This document shows, one piece after another, positions 1 to 6,214 of a stretch of DNA of 7,411 nt (position 1 is the stretch's first letter; each line of letters begins with the position of its first letter). This DNA comes from Candidatus Omnitrophota bacterium (lineage in GTDB: Bacteria > Ratteibacteria > UBA8468 > B48-G9 > JAFGKM01), in the NCBI GenBank assembly GCA_023819365.1, contig JAMWBP010000025.1, forward strand, positions 1 through 7,411. Reading direction: 5' to 3'. The position numbers and the translations under genes were made by a program. The notes beneath the pieces were generated by a model. It ran no database searches, was not told where the DNA came from, and saw nothing but the letters and a program-made list of their open reading frames with translations.

Positions 1-2
1 GG

Positions 3-80
3 GAGAAATTTTATAACTACCATAGACCACATACTTCTCTTTCTGGAAAAACACCTTATGAGAAAATGAGAGAAAAATTA
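3..80 (+). mobile_element. 3' end of a DDE integrase/transposase gene (partial)
   Basis: The frame beginning at base 3 reads GEKFYNYHRPHTSLSGKTPY and then EKMREKL. This is the typical end of an rve/DDE integrase domain of IS3/IS481-like transposases (pattern FYNxxRPHxSLxGxTPxE). The rest of the element lies left of the window, so the family cannot be fixed. The frame stays open to a TAG at 369-371, but beyond about base 120 it is simply antisense to the deaminase gene, so the extension is not believable as transposase. Recognisable similarity ends near base 80 and deaminase similarity begins near base 122, which places the boundary between element and host DNA within roughly 81-122. I see no clear terminal inverted repeat or target duplication, and only one end is in view. 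The identification as an integrase tail is fairly firm; the end coordinate is approximate. Confidence 0.7.
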
Positions 81-915
81 ACCTCTTTCAATGTCACCAG
101 TGGTTGGCAGACATACACTGATAACATAGATGAAGATTCCTTATCAAGGTATAGTGATACATCTTTGTGTAGGCGCAATATGGAAGCAGGAAGTTTATTT
201 GTTATCTCACCTTCTATTGCTTTTTTAACCGCATCCGCCTTTTGTTGTCCAGGAACCATACAGAATATCTTATCTGCCATCAGTATTGCTGAACAGGTCA
301 TTGTAAGGGCATCCCTTGGTACTTCATCTAAACTTTTATATCTCGCTTCCGGGTTAGGATGGTCTTTGTAGTCCTCATACTGCTGTCTTACAGAGACATC
401 GTTTATCCTGACTTTTATGATAAGTTTATCTGTCCATATATCAGTTCCCGGTTCGTTAAAAGCAATGTGTCCATTCATCCCGATACCTATAAGGCGATAT
501 AGATACCACCACTGTCTTTAACTTCTCTGTATTTTTCAATAAAAAGTTCTGTATATCTTTCAAGGACCTTATCCTGAGGTAGGTCCTTCATAAAAAATAC
601 ATTCTTCTCAGGTATAGGGACCTTTCCAAATATATGGGTCTTAAGATACTCCTGAAATGTATTAGGATGCCCTTTATGAAGGTCAATATACTCGTCAAGA
701 TGGAATGCATATATATTTTTCCAGTTAATTTTTTTATTTTTTGAAAGATTGAAAAGAAATGTGTCCTGTGAAGGTGCTGCAGCAAATACAGCAAGGCATT
801 TTTTATTCTGTCTTCTTGTGAATTCCTCCATTACTGATTCCGCATCATTCGCTGCTATTTTCCCCATCTCTTCATTGCTTTTTGCTATAAAAATTTTAAA
901 AATTCTGTATTCCAT
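56..915 (-). pseudogene. nagB: Glucosamine-6-phosphate deaminase-like gene, frameshifted
   Basis: NagB-family sugar-phosphate isomerase/deaminase; the family converts glucosamine-6-phosphate to fructose-6-phosphate and ammonia in the cytoplasm. The N-terminal piece (915-487, 142 codons) has AAAPSQDTF in place of the E. coli phosphate loop GLPTGGTP, then FHLDEYIDL (D74/E75, the region of the E. coli D72 base) and GHPNTF. The C-terminal piece (from 478) opens with the active-site motif GMNGHIAFNEPG, followed by VPGQQKADAVKKAIEG and SILRLH. The N-terminal frame hits TAG at 489-487 directly after GGIYIAL, while the other frame continues IGIGMNGH. The two pieces join perfectly as ALIGIGMNGH if one base is restored near 491-492. 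The motif has Asn where E. coli NagB has catalytic Asp141, a variant I recall from other NagB-family proteins. The last 21 codons (about 121-59) are antisense to the integrase tail and look like an added end. The start is chosen from an AGAAGG ribosome site 6 bases upstream. Either a real pseudogene or a sequencing error. Confidence 0.85.
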
Positions 916-920
916 AAAAT

Positions 921-927
921 ACCTTCT
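921..927 (-). promoter_or_regulatory. Ribosome binding site of the deaminase-like gene
   Basis: On the minus strand the sequence reads AGAAGGT, giving an AGAAGG Shine-Dalgarno core six bases before the ATG at 915-913. It supports that ATG as the start. Confidence 0.6.
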
Positions 928-1012
928 TTTATAAGCATTTTTCTCATAATCTATTGTAATCTTATATTACTATAAAAGTAAATAGTATTTATTGCTTATC
1001 CTGTGTTAAAAC

Positions 1013-1041
1013 TTGCTGTCATTTTCAAAATATTATAAAAT
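1013..1041 (+). promoter_or_regulatory. Weak candidate promoter in the 916-1048 gap
   Basis: TTGCTG (1013-1018) and TAAAAT (1036-1041) are separated by 17 bases. The -10 matches consensus at 5 of 6 positions and the -35 at 3 of 6. A transcript would start near 1048, right at the ATG of the AraC remnant, and could carry the QueG-like gene. The gap is very AT-rich, so chance matches are likely. Nothing else in 916-1048 is convincing: no terminator hairpin and no further ORF. Confidence 0.2.
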
Positions 1042-1048
1042 ATTCTAA

Positions 1049-1153
1049 ATGGCAAAAAATGTCGGATTTAGTAATTTTGCACTTTTTAATCGTGCCTTCA
1101 AAAAAATTGTAAAACTAACTCCTACCAGTTATAGAATTCTGTTGTCTAAATAA
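1049..1153 (+). pseudogene. Remnant of an AraC-family regulator C-terminus
   Basis: A 34-codon frame from the ATG at 1049 encodes VGFSNFALFNRAFKKI followed by LTPTSYR. This is the last helix-turn-helix and signature end of an AraC/XylS DNA-binding domain (family pattern VGFSDxxxFxRxFKKxxGxTPxxYR). It closely matches the end of the complete regulator at 2062-2892 (VGFSDFQLFNRAFKKI). At DNA level, 1085-1108 matches the complement of 2110-2133 at 22 of 24 positions. In-frame TAA at 1046-1048 closes it upstream, and the cupin domain and first helix-turn-helix are missing, so it is a degraded fragment and not a functional gene. No Shine-Dalgarno precedes the ATG. Its TAA (1151-1153) overlaps the next gene's ATG by one base, an arrangement typical of translational coupling. 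This suggests that a full araC-like gene once preceded the QueG-like gene in one operon. Confidence 0.75.
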
Positions 1154-2076
1154 TGCGAAGAATAAACAACATATCTATAAAAGAATTTGCGAGAGAGATT
1201 GGGTTTGTGGGGTGTGGTATAGTGAGAACAGAGGACTTTCCTGAATATAAAGAAGCGCTGGATAATCTTATAAAGGAATTTCCTGAGACGGAGCCGCTTT
1301 ATAGCCCAATGTATAACCGTGCATTTATAAAGAGTAGATTCCCATGGGCAAAGTCAGTTATTGTATGTATCAGGTACTATGGGAGGTACAGGATACCAAA
1401 ACAGGTAAAAGGTTATATAGCGAGAAATTATCTTTTTGACTCTCGTGTGCCTTCTAACCCTGACTATCTCATCGTAAAGAAATTTACTGAGTGGTTGAGA
1501 AGTAAAGGGGTGAAGGTAAGAAAGGGTGGAGTCCCTGACCGGCTTGTTGCTTATAAGGCAGGGCTTGTAACCATAGGTAAAAACTCTTTTGCATATGCAG
1601 GAAGATATGGCTCCTGGATAAATATTGTTACCTATCTTGTGGATGAAGAGATTGAGCCAGATATTCCTATTGTAAGAGATATATGCCCCACTGAATGTAG
1701 AAAATGTATAGATGCCTGTCCAACAGGAGCAATAGTGAAACCATATACAGTCAGGATGGATAGATGTATTTCATACCTTACCTATGGTCCAACAATTCCG
1801 TTAAAAAAAGAACTTGAAGATAGGATGGGGAGATGGATTTATGGGTGTGATGTCTGTCAGGAGGTATGTCCACTTAACAAAGAGACATGGGAAGGGAAAG
1901 AAAGATTGACACATCTTGAAAATATATCTGACTTACTTACACCCCAAGCAATTGTCCATATGGATGTAGAAACATATAAAGATATTGTTTATCCGCTTTT
2001 TCCTTATATACCACCTGACAATATATGGAGATGGCACAGGAATGCTGAAAGAGCCTTAAAATTATGTTCTCCCTGA
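1153..2076 (+). CDS. QueG-like double [4Fe-4S] cluster protein
   Basis: A 307-residue protein of the QueG/DUF1730 type. QueG is a cobalamin- and iron-sulfur-dependent epoxyqueuosine reductase of tRNA modification. Family signals: AGLVTIGKNSF (136-146), GSWINIVTYL, then C178-x3-C182-x2-C185-x3-C189-P, RCISYLT (C205) and GCDVCQEVCPLN (C232, C235, C239). These supply eight cysteines for two [4Fe-4S] clusters. A WRWHRNAERAL motif follows near the C-terminus. The segment before AGL reads GGVPDRLVAYK and lacks the D-x-x-P-x-x-E-R signature that carries the catalytic Asp of true QueG. The protein is also shorter than typical QueG (about 350-380 residues), with no HEAT-repeat tail. I therefore infer a QueG-like paralogue whose substrate is unknown. 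No Shine-Dalgarno is visible; the ATG overlaps the stop of the AraC remnant, so expression may depend on coupled translation. The 3' end overlaps the convergent AraC gene by 15 bases. Confidence 0.88.
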   Translation: MRRINNISIKEFAREIGFVGCGIVRTEDFPEYKEALDNLIKEFPETEPLYSPMYNRAFIKSRFPWAKSVIVCIRYYGRYRIPKQVKGYIARNYLFDSRVPSNPDYLIVKKFTEWLRSKGVKVRKGGVPDRLVAYKAGLVTIGKNSFAYAGRYGSWINIVTYLVDEEIEPDIPIVRDICPTECRKCIDACPTGAIVKPYTVRMDRCISYLTYGPTIPLKKELEDRMGRWIYGCDVCQEVCPLNKETWEGKERLTHLENISDLLTPQAIVHMDVETYKDIVYPLFPYIPPDNIWRWHRNAERALKLCSP

Positions 2077-2892
2077 TATCTTCCTGTATCCTGCCGGGGT
2101 AAACCCTGTAATTTTTTTGAATGCCCGATTAAAGAGTTGGAAGTCAGAGAATCCTACCTTTTGTGCTATTACAGAGACCTTTTCTTCATAGTCCTCTGAA
2201 AGTATCTTCTTTGCTTCCATAATCCTTCTCTGGAGTATATATTGCTTTATACTCAAGCCGGTCTCTCTTTTGAAAAGATGGGAAAGATGGCTTGTTGAAA
2301 TAAAAGATGCCTTTGCTATATTAGATAGAGTCATATCTTTTGTAAAGTTCTCTTCTATGAAAGAGATAGTTCTTTCTATCATTGGATTTTTTTTGATAGT
2401 AGGGGACTTTTTATTAGAGCACCTTTTAAGCAAAGAGATAAATACCATTGTTTGATAATATACAACTCTTTCCCAGTCAGGTTCCTGTTTTTTTATTTCC
2501 TCGGATATACTTCTGAATATAACCTCTATTAATGTTGCCTCCCGTTCATCCAATCTTATAATATGCGGACAACCATCAATAATTTCTTTTATTTTGCTGT
2601 TTTTTATAAATGAGGGTGGAAAGTAAATAGAACCTTTCTCTATGTTAATTGGGGGATTGGATGGAATAGACCTGTGTATCTCTTCACTTCTGATAACAAT
2701 AAGGTTGTTATGAGAGAAAGGATATTTTCTGTTTTCTATAAAATAATAACCTTTTCCTTTTTTAATGAAGTGGATTTCACATTCCTTATGATATGCAAGA
2801 TTGCCTGTATAGGAGCGATGAACCATCCAGAGACATTTTACAGGAGATTTATTCCCCTTTAGTATATATTCATATGTTGCTTTCTTTTTCAT
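2062..2892 (-). CDS. AraC-family transcriptional regulator with cupin sensor domain
   Basis: A 276-residue cytoplasmic DNA-binding regulator. Residues about 15-95 fit an AraC-type cupin effector domain: AYHKECEIHFIKKGKGYYF with H35, E39 and H41, then a second histidine strand EEIHRS (H73). Residues about 170-272 form the two helix-turn-helix DNA-binding domain: MTLSNIAKASFISTSHLSHL (HTH1, 187-206), then VSVIAQKVGFSDF and FNRAFKKITGFTPAGYR (HTH2 and the family signature). Members with this architecture usually sense a sugar or other small molecule and activate an adjacent catabolic operon. It is divergent from the amidohydrolase-led operon, with 124 bp between them holding candidate operators. 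The start at 2892 is the most upstream ATG and keeps a normal family length, but no Shine-Dalgarno precedes it and a palindrome covers its leader. It is the best candidate to control the operon from 3017 onward, and possibly itself. Confidence 0.92.
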   Translation of the reverse strand: MKKKATYEYILKGNKSPVKCLWMVHRSYTGNLAYHKECEIHFIKKGKGYYFIENRKYPFSHNNLIVIRSEEIHRSIPSNPPINIEKGSIYFPPSFIKNSKIKEIIDGCPHIIRLDEREATLIEVIFRSISEEIKKQEPDWERVVYYQTMVFISLLKRCSNKKSPTIKKNPMIERTISFIEENFTKDMTLSNIAKASFISTSHLSHLFKRETGLSIKQYILQRRIMEAKKILSEDYEEKVSVIAQKVGFSDFQLFNRAFKKITGFTPAGYRKISGRT

Positions 2893-2913
2893 ATGATATA
2901 TTGTATATCATAT
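2891..2913. promoter_or_regulatory. Palindrome overlapping the AraC start codon, candidate operator
   Basis: ATATGATATA (2891-2900), a TTG spacer, then TATATCATAT (2904-2913) form a perfect inverted repeat with 10-bp arms. It begins inside the regulator's start codon (2892-2890 on the minus strand) and covers the place where its ribosome site should be. It could be an autoregulatory operator or an RNA hairpin limiting translation of the regulator. The arms are A/T-rich, which lowers specificity. Confidence 0.45.
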
Positions 2914-2919
2914 CTGCCA

Positions 2920-2953
2920 ACTTATAAAGCAGGATTTAACACTTAAAAAGCAG
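2920..2953 (+). promoter_or_regulatory. Two direct repeats 21 bp apart, candidate AraC-type binding site
   Basis: ACTTATAAAGCAG (2920-2932) and ACTTAAAAAGCAG (2941-2953) match at 12 of 13 positions and start exactly 21 bp apart, two turns of the helix. Direct half-sites at this spacing are the known arrangement for AraC-family activators such as AraC at araI1-araI2. The downstream copy ends nine bases before the proposed -35 of the divergent operon, a suitable position for activation. That the neighbouring regulator binds here is an inference from position and spacing. Confidence 0.6.
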
Positions 2954-2962
2954 AAAGTTATG

Positions 2963-2991
2963 TTGTTTTTACTGAGAAATGTAATTATAAT
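2963..2991 (+). promoter_or_regulatory. Sigma-70-type promoter of the amidohydrolase operon
   Basis: TTGTTT (2963-2968), a 17-base spacer and a perfect TATAAT (2986-2991). The weak -35 is typical of activator-dependent promoters, consistent with the direct repeats just upstream. Transcription would begin around 2998, giving a leader of about 20 bases that already holds the ribosome site. Confidence 0.55.
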
Positions 2992-3004
2992 CTTTAAATA
3001 ATAT

Positions 3005-3012
3005 AAAGGAGG
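3005..3012 (+). promoter_or_regulatory. Strong ribosome binding site deciding a GTG start
   Basis: AAAGGAGG is a full-length match to the usual anti-Shine-Dalgarno and lies four bases before GTG at 3017. It establishes GTG as the start, which places the metal-binding HVH motif at residues 5-7, as in the family. Confidence 0.8.
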
Positions 3013-3016
3013 ACCT

Positions 3017-3895
3017 GTGATAGATATACATGTTCATTTGAGGAAGTATCCAACATATTTTAGAGATGGTAAGCAGACATATTCAACACCTGAGCAACTC
3101 CTTAAAAGGTATGATGAATTAGGAATAGAAAAAGCAGTTATATTACCTGGTGGTTCACCGGAGTGTATGCTGCAAAAACAATCAGAAGAAGAGGTGATTG
3201 AAATATGCAGTATATATCCTGACAGATTTATACCCTTCTGTAATATTGACCCGAGGGCAATGACCAACTCTCCTGATGCCCCTCTTGACCAATTGATTTC
3301 TTATTACAAAAGTCAGGGATGTAAAGGGATAGGAGAGGTTTGTGCTAACCTCCCTTTCCTTCATCCACTTGTTCAAAACCTCTTTAAGTGTGCAGAAAAG
3401 GTTGGTTTGCCTATTACATTTCATATAGCCCCGCAGATAGGGGGAGTTTATGGTCTTTATGATGAACCGGGGCTGCCACAATTGGAGATTACCTTACAAA
3501 GATATCCTGACCTGATGTTTTTAGGACATTCACAACCATTTTGGGCTGAAATGTCTAAACTTGAGACACCAGCAGACCGTTATGGTTATCCCAAATATCC
3601 TGTAAAAGAAGAAGGTGTTGTGCCAAAACTTTTCAGGAGATATAAAAACCTTTTAGGCGACCTCTCTGCTGGAAGTGGATTTAATGCTATATCAAGAGAC
3701 CCTGAATATGGAGTGGAGTTTTTGAATGAGTTTCAGGACCGGCTGTTTTTTGGAACTGATATATGTGCTCCTGATACGCCTGTGCCACTTGTAGGTTATC
3801 TGAGGGAACTTTTAGAAAGAGGCAAGATTTCAGAGAAGGTTTACAAAAAGATAACTTATGAAAATGCAATTAAACTCCTTAAACTTAAAGGGTAA
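3017..3895 (+). CDS. Amidohydrolase-superfamily (ACMSD-type) metal-dependent hydrolase or decarboxylase
   Basis: A 292-residue TIM-barrel protein of the amidohydrolase-2 family (COG2159 type), which includes ACMSD, resorcylate decarboxylase and lactone hydrolases. The visible metal and catalytic set is H5-V-H7 on the first strand (IDIHVH), H136 (ITFHIA), H171 (LGHSQ) and D248 (FFGTDIC). K103-GIGE107 lies on an intermediate strand. The C-terminal YENAIKLLKL is the usual closing helix (family pattern xxNAxRLL). There is no signal peptide, so it is cytoplasmic. It heads the operon behind a good promoter and ribosome site, and the next gene starts two bases after its stop. The family fold and metal site are clear. 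Whether it hydrolyses a lactone or amide, or decarboxylates a carboxylated ring or sugar acid, cannot be decided. Confidence 0.88.
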   Translation: MIDIHVHLRKYPTYFRDGKQTYSTPEQLLKRYDELGIEKAVILPGGSPECMLQKQSEEEVIEICSIYPDRFIPFCNIDPRAMTNSPDAPLDQLISYYKSQGCKGIGEVCANLPFLHPLVQNLFKCAEKVGLPITFHIAPQIGGVYGLYDEPGLPQLEITLQRYPDLMFLGHSQPFWAEMSKLETPADRYGYPKYPVKEEGVVPKLFRRYKNLLGDLSAGSGFNAISRDPEYGVEFLNEFQDRLFFGTDICAPDTPVPLVGYLRELLERGKISEKVYKKITYENAIKLLKLKG

Positions 3896-3897
3896 AA

Positions 3898-4881
3898 ATG
3901 GGAAACAGATATAACTTTGGCCTCGGAGAATATCTTATACTGGAACTAACAGGGATTAGTTTTACACAACTACATTTTGATGCAAAGGCAATAGTAAAAG
4001 GGCATGAAAGTTTAAAGCCACTTGTAGAGAGGTTGGGTATTGAGCCACCTATTCCAAGGATGGCAGGGTTTGCATATCCGCATATAGCAGCAATTGGAGC
4101 AGATGTTATTTTTCCTGAAGATGGAGAACCAAAGCCCGTGCCATTTATAAAAACCCCTGAGGATATTGATAATCTGAAAGAACCAGATGACTATCTAAAA
4201 GCGCCGCTTATCCAGAAAAAACTTTATGTCTGGGAGGAATTAAAATCTTTATGTCCTGAAACACCAAAATCTATTGGGCACTTATTTGAAGGTCCTGTAA
4301 CCACATCAGTTCTTCTTATGGGTGAGAGTTTTTTGACACTTCCCTGTGATGACCCGAAAAGGGCACATAGATTACTTACCTTTTGCACAGAGAGTGCTAT
4401 TCACTATGCAGAGGTAATTACATCATATTTTGGAGAGACGATATCTCCGGGACCTAAAGGAATACCGGATGACTTTGCAGGTATGTTTTCACCTTCTATG
4501 TTTGATGAGTTTGTCCTCCCTTACTGGGATAGATTGTATAAAGGACTTAAGGCAACAGAAAGGCATCTACATAGTGAACTATTAAGGAAGGAACACCTGC
4601 CTTCCCTGAAAAAATTAGGTATAAATCTTTTTGACCCGAGTGCAGACCAGTATCTAACGCCTGAAATACTTAAGGATTACTGTCCGTGTGGTTTTACATT
4701 ACTGATAAAGTCCTGGGAGATAGACAACCTTTCTGCATATGAACTTGTGGAGTATTATAAAAATCTGCAGGGATATAATCCTTTAAGTGTAAATTTTTAT
4801 ATGAGTTTTTTAAGGCAGGAAGGAAAGATTAAAAGATTGTTAGATGTAGCACGAAAAATGGAGGAGAAAGATGAAGGATAG
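3898..4881 (+). CDS. URO-D-superfamily protein (uroporphyrinogen decarboxylase/methyltransferase-like)
   Basis: A 327-residue TIM-barrel protein. The recognisable URO-D superfamily pieces are IPDDFAGMFSPSMFDEFVLP (189-208), a histidine motif ERHLHSELL (H223, H225, E227) and LGINLFDPSADQYLTPEILK (240-259). It lacks the N-terminal arginine-rich substrate loop of true HemE (family RQAGRY), so it is not a haem-pathway decarboxylase. Cobamide-dependent methyltransferases of this superfamily (MtaA/MtbA) bind zinc with H-x-C and a later C. Here the motif is H-x-H, with C262 and C264 (DYCPCGF) on a following strand, so the metal ligands, if any, differ. The AAAGGG before the ATG is a weak ribosome site, so translation is probably coupled to the amidohydrolase two bases upstream. 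The gene overlaps the next one by 11 bases. The role is unknown; it is likely a lyase, decarboxylase or methyl-transfer step of the operon's pathway. Confidence 0.85.
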   Translation: MGNRYNFGLGEYLILELTGISFTQLHFDAKAIVKGHESLKPLVERLGIEPPIPRMAGFAYPHIAAIGADVIFPEDGEPKPVPFIKTPEDIDNLKEPDDYLKAPLIQKKLYVWEELKSLCPETPKSIGHLFEGPVTTSVLLMGESFLTLPCDDPKRAHRLLTFCTESAIHYAEVITSYFGETISPGPKGIPDDFAGMFSPSMFDEFVLPYWDRLYKGLKATERHLHSELLRKEHLPSLKKLGINLFDPSADQYLTPEILKDYCPCGFTLLIKSWEIDNLSAYELVEYYKNLQGYNPLSVNFYMSFLRQEGKIKRLLDVARKMEEKDEG

Positions 4882-6202
4882 ATTAGCGATATTAGGAGGA
4901 GAAAAGGCAGTAAAGTCAGACCCGAAGGATATATTTGACTGGCCTATAGTAAATAAAGAGATGGAAGAGGCAGTGTTAAGTGTATTAAGAAAGAGGAGTA
5001 TGTCAGGTATAGATATTACAAAGGAGTTTGAAGAGAAGTTTGCCCAATGGCATGGAATGAAATATGGACTTGGGTGTAACACAGGAACTGCTGCGTTACA
5101 CTGTGCCTTTTTTGGGGTTGGTATTGGTAAAGGTGATGAGGTTATCTGCCCCTCTGTTACATACTGGGCATCCTGCCTTCCTGTTTTTTCACTTGGGGCA
5201 ACAGTTGTCTTTGCTGATATTGAGCCAGATACACTCTGTATAGACCCTCTTGATATTGAGAAACGGATTACAGAAAGGACAAAGGCAATACTTGTTGTCC
5301 ATTACTGTGCAAGACCAGCAGATATGGATAGAATAATGAAGGTGGCAAAGAAGTATAATCTGAAAGTGATAGAGGATGTATCACATGCCCATGGTGCGCT
5401 TTACAAAGGAAGATTAGTGGGGACCTTCGGTGATGCTTCTGGATTTTCCTGTATGACAGGTAAGTCGTTTGCAATTGGTTAAGCAGGGATAATGCTTACC
5501 AATGACAGGGAGATATATGAGAGGGCTGTTGCCTTTGGGCACTATGAGAGGCATAATGAACTTACAATTGATTACCTTAAAGAGGGTGCTGGAGTTCCCT
5601 GGGGTGGTTATAAGTACAGGATGCATCAGATGTCTTCTGCTGTTGGTCTTGTACAACTTAGAAAATATCCAGAAGAGATGGCAGAGATAGATAGGGCAAT
5701 GAACTACTTCTGGGATTTATTGGAGGGTCTTCCTGGTATAAGGTCTCCAAGACCACCAAAAGATTCTAAAACAACAATGGGTGGCTGGTATGCTTCTTTG
5801 GGGCATTATAAAAATGAGGAACTTGGAGGTCTCTCAATTACAAGGTTCTGTGAGGCAGTAAGGGCTGAAGGAGTTAATATCTTGCCTGGCTGTAATAAGG
5901 CACTTCATCAACATCCTGTCTTCAATATAGTAGATATATATAAAGATGGAAAGCCAACAAGGATAGCAAACTCTCCGGAGGATGTAAGAAATATTGGAGG
6001 ACCACTACCTGTGAGCGATGGAATACAGAAAAAGGTCTTTGGTGTTCCGTGGTTTAAAAAGTTCTATCCTGAAATAATAGAGGAGTATGCATCTGCCTTT
6101 AAGAAGGTGATTGAGAACTATAAAGAACTGCTGAAAGACGACCCGGGAGACCCACCAGATATGGGAAGGTGGATGCTTTCTGTAAAGGCAGTGAAAGGAT
6201 AA
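4871..6202 (+). pseudogene. DegT/DnrJ/EryC1/StrS-type aminotransferase 1, interrupted by in-frame TAA
   Basis: A PLP-dependent aminotransferase or dehydratase of the sugar/aminocyclitol type, 443 codons apart from the stops. The start is set by GGAGGAG (4860-4866). Family landmarks are LAILGGEKAV (5-14), the phosphate-binding N70-TGT, D169 in VIEDVSHAHG (pairs with the PLP ring nitrogen), H172, and FGDASGFSCMTGK198, whose K198 is the Schiff-base lysine. Reading is stopped by TAA at 5480-5482, five codons after the lysine. The same frame then continues AGIMLTNDREIYERA, a normal family sequence, up to TAA at 6200-6202. The stop falls at the G-E/Q-G-G position of the family; the neighbouring paralogue has Gln (CAG) there. 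A CAA or GAA codon changed by one base explains it. The N-terminal fragment lacks the small domain and the C-terminal part lacks the lysine, so neither should work alone. It is a recent nonsense mutation, a sequencing error, or less likely readthrough. Confidence 0.88.
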
Positions 6203-6214
6203 TAAGGCAAATGG

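Noticed and set aside
66..371. 101-codon + strand protein starting at ATG 66
   Set aside because: Its first residues belong to the integrase tail, whose frame is open back to base 3. The remainder is antisense to conserved deaminase sequence.
484..495. Programmed -1 frameshift in the deaminase gene
   Set aside because: A -1 shift at TTA would give the right protein, but there is no slippery heptamer (the minus strand reads GCCTTATAGG) and no clear downstream stimulator structure.
968..987. Small inverted repeat TACTAT...ATAGTA in the gap before the deaminase
   Set aside because: Six-bp arms with an 8-base loop in very A/T-rich DNA are expected by chance, and no T-run follows to make a terminator.
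3898..4881. True uroporphyrinogen decarboxylase (hemE)
   Set aside because: The N-terminal RQAGRY-type substrate loop is absent and the neighbours are not haem genes; only superfamily membership is supported.
5480..5482. TAA read as an amino acid through an altered genetic code
   Set aside because: TAA ends the amidohydrolase (3893-3895) and aminotransferase 1 itself (6200-6202), followed directly by new genes, so TAA is an ordinary stop here.
5492..6202. Separate gene starting at ATG 5492
   Set aside because: It is in the same frame as the upstream part, begins in the middle of the aminotransferase fold, lacks the PLP lysine and has only a poor ribosome site. It is the C-terminal part of the interrupted gene.
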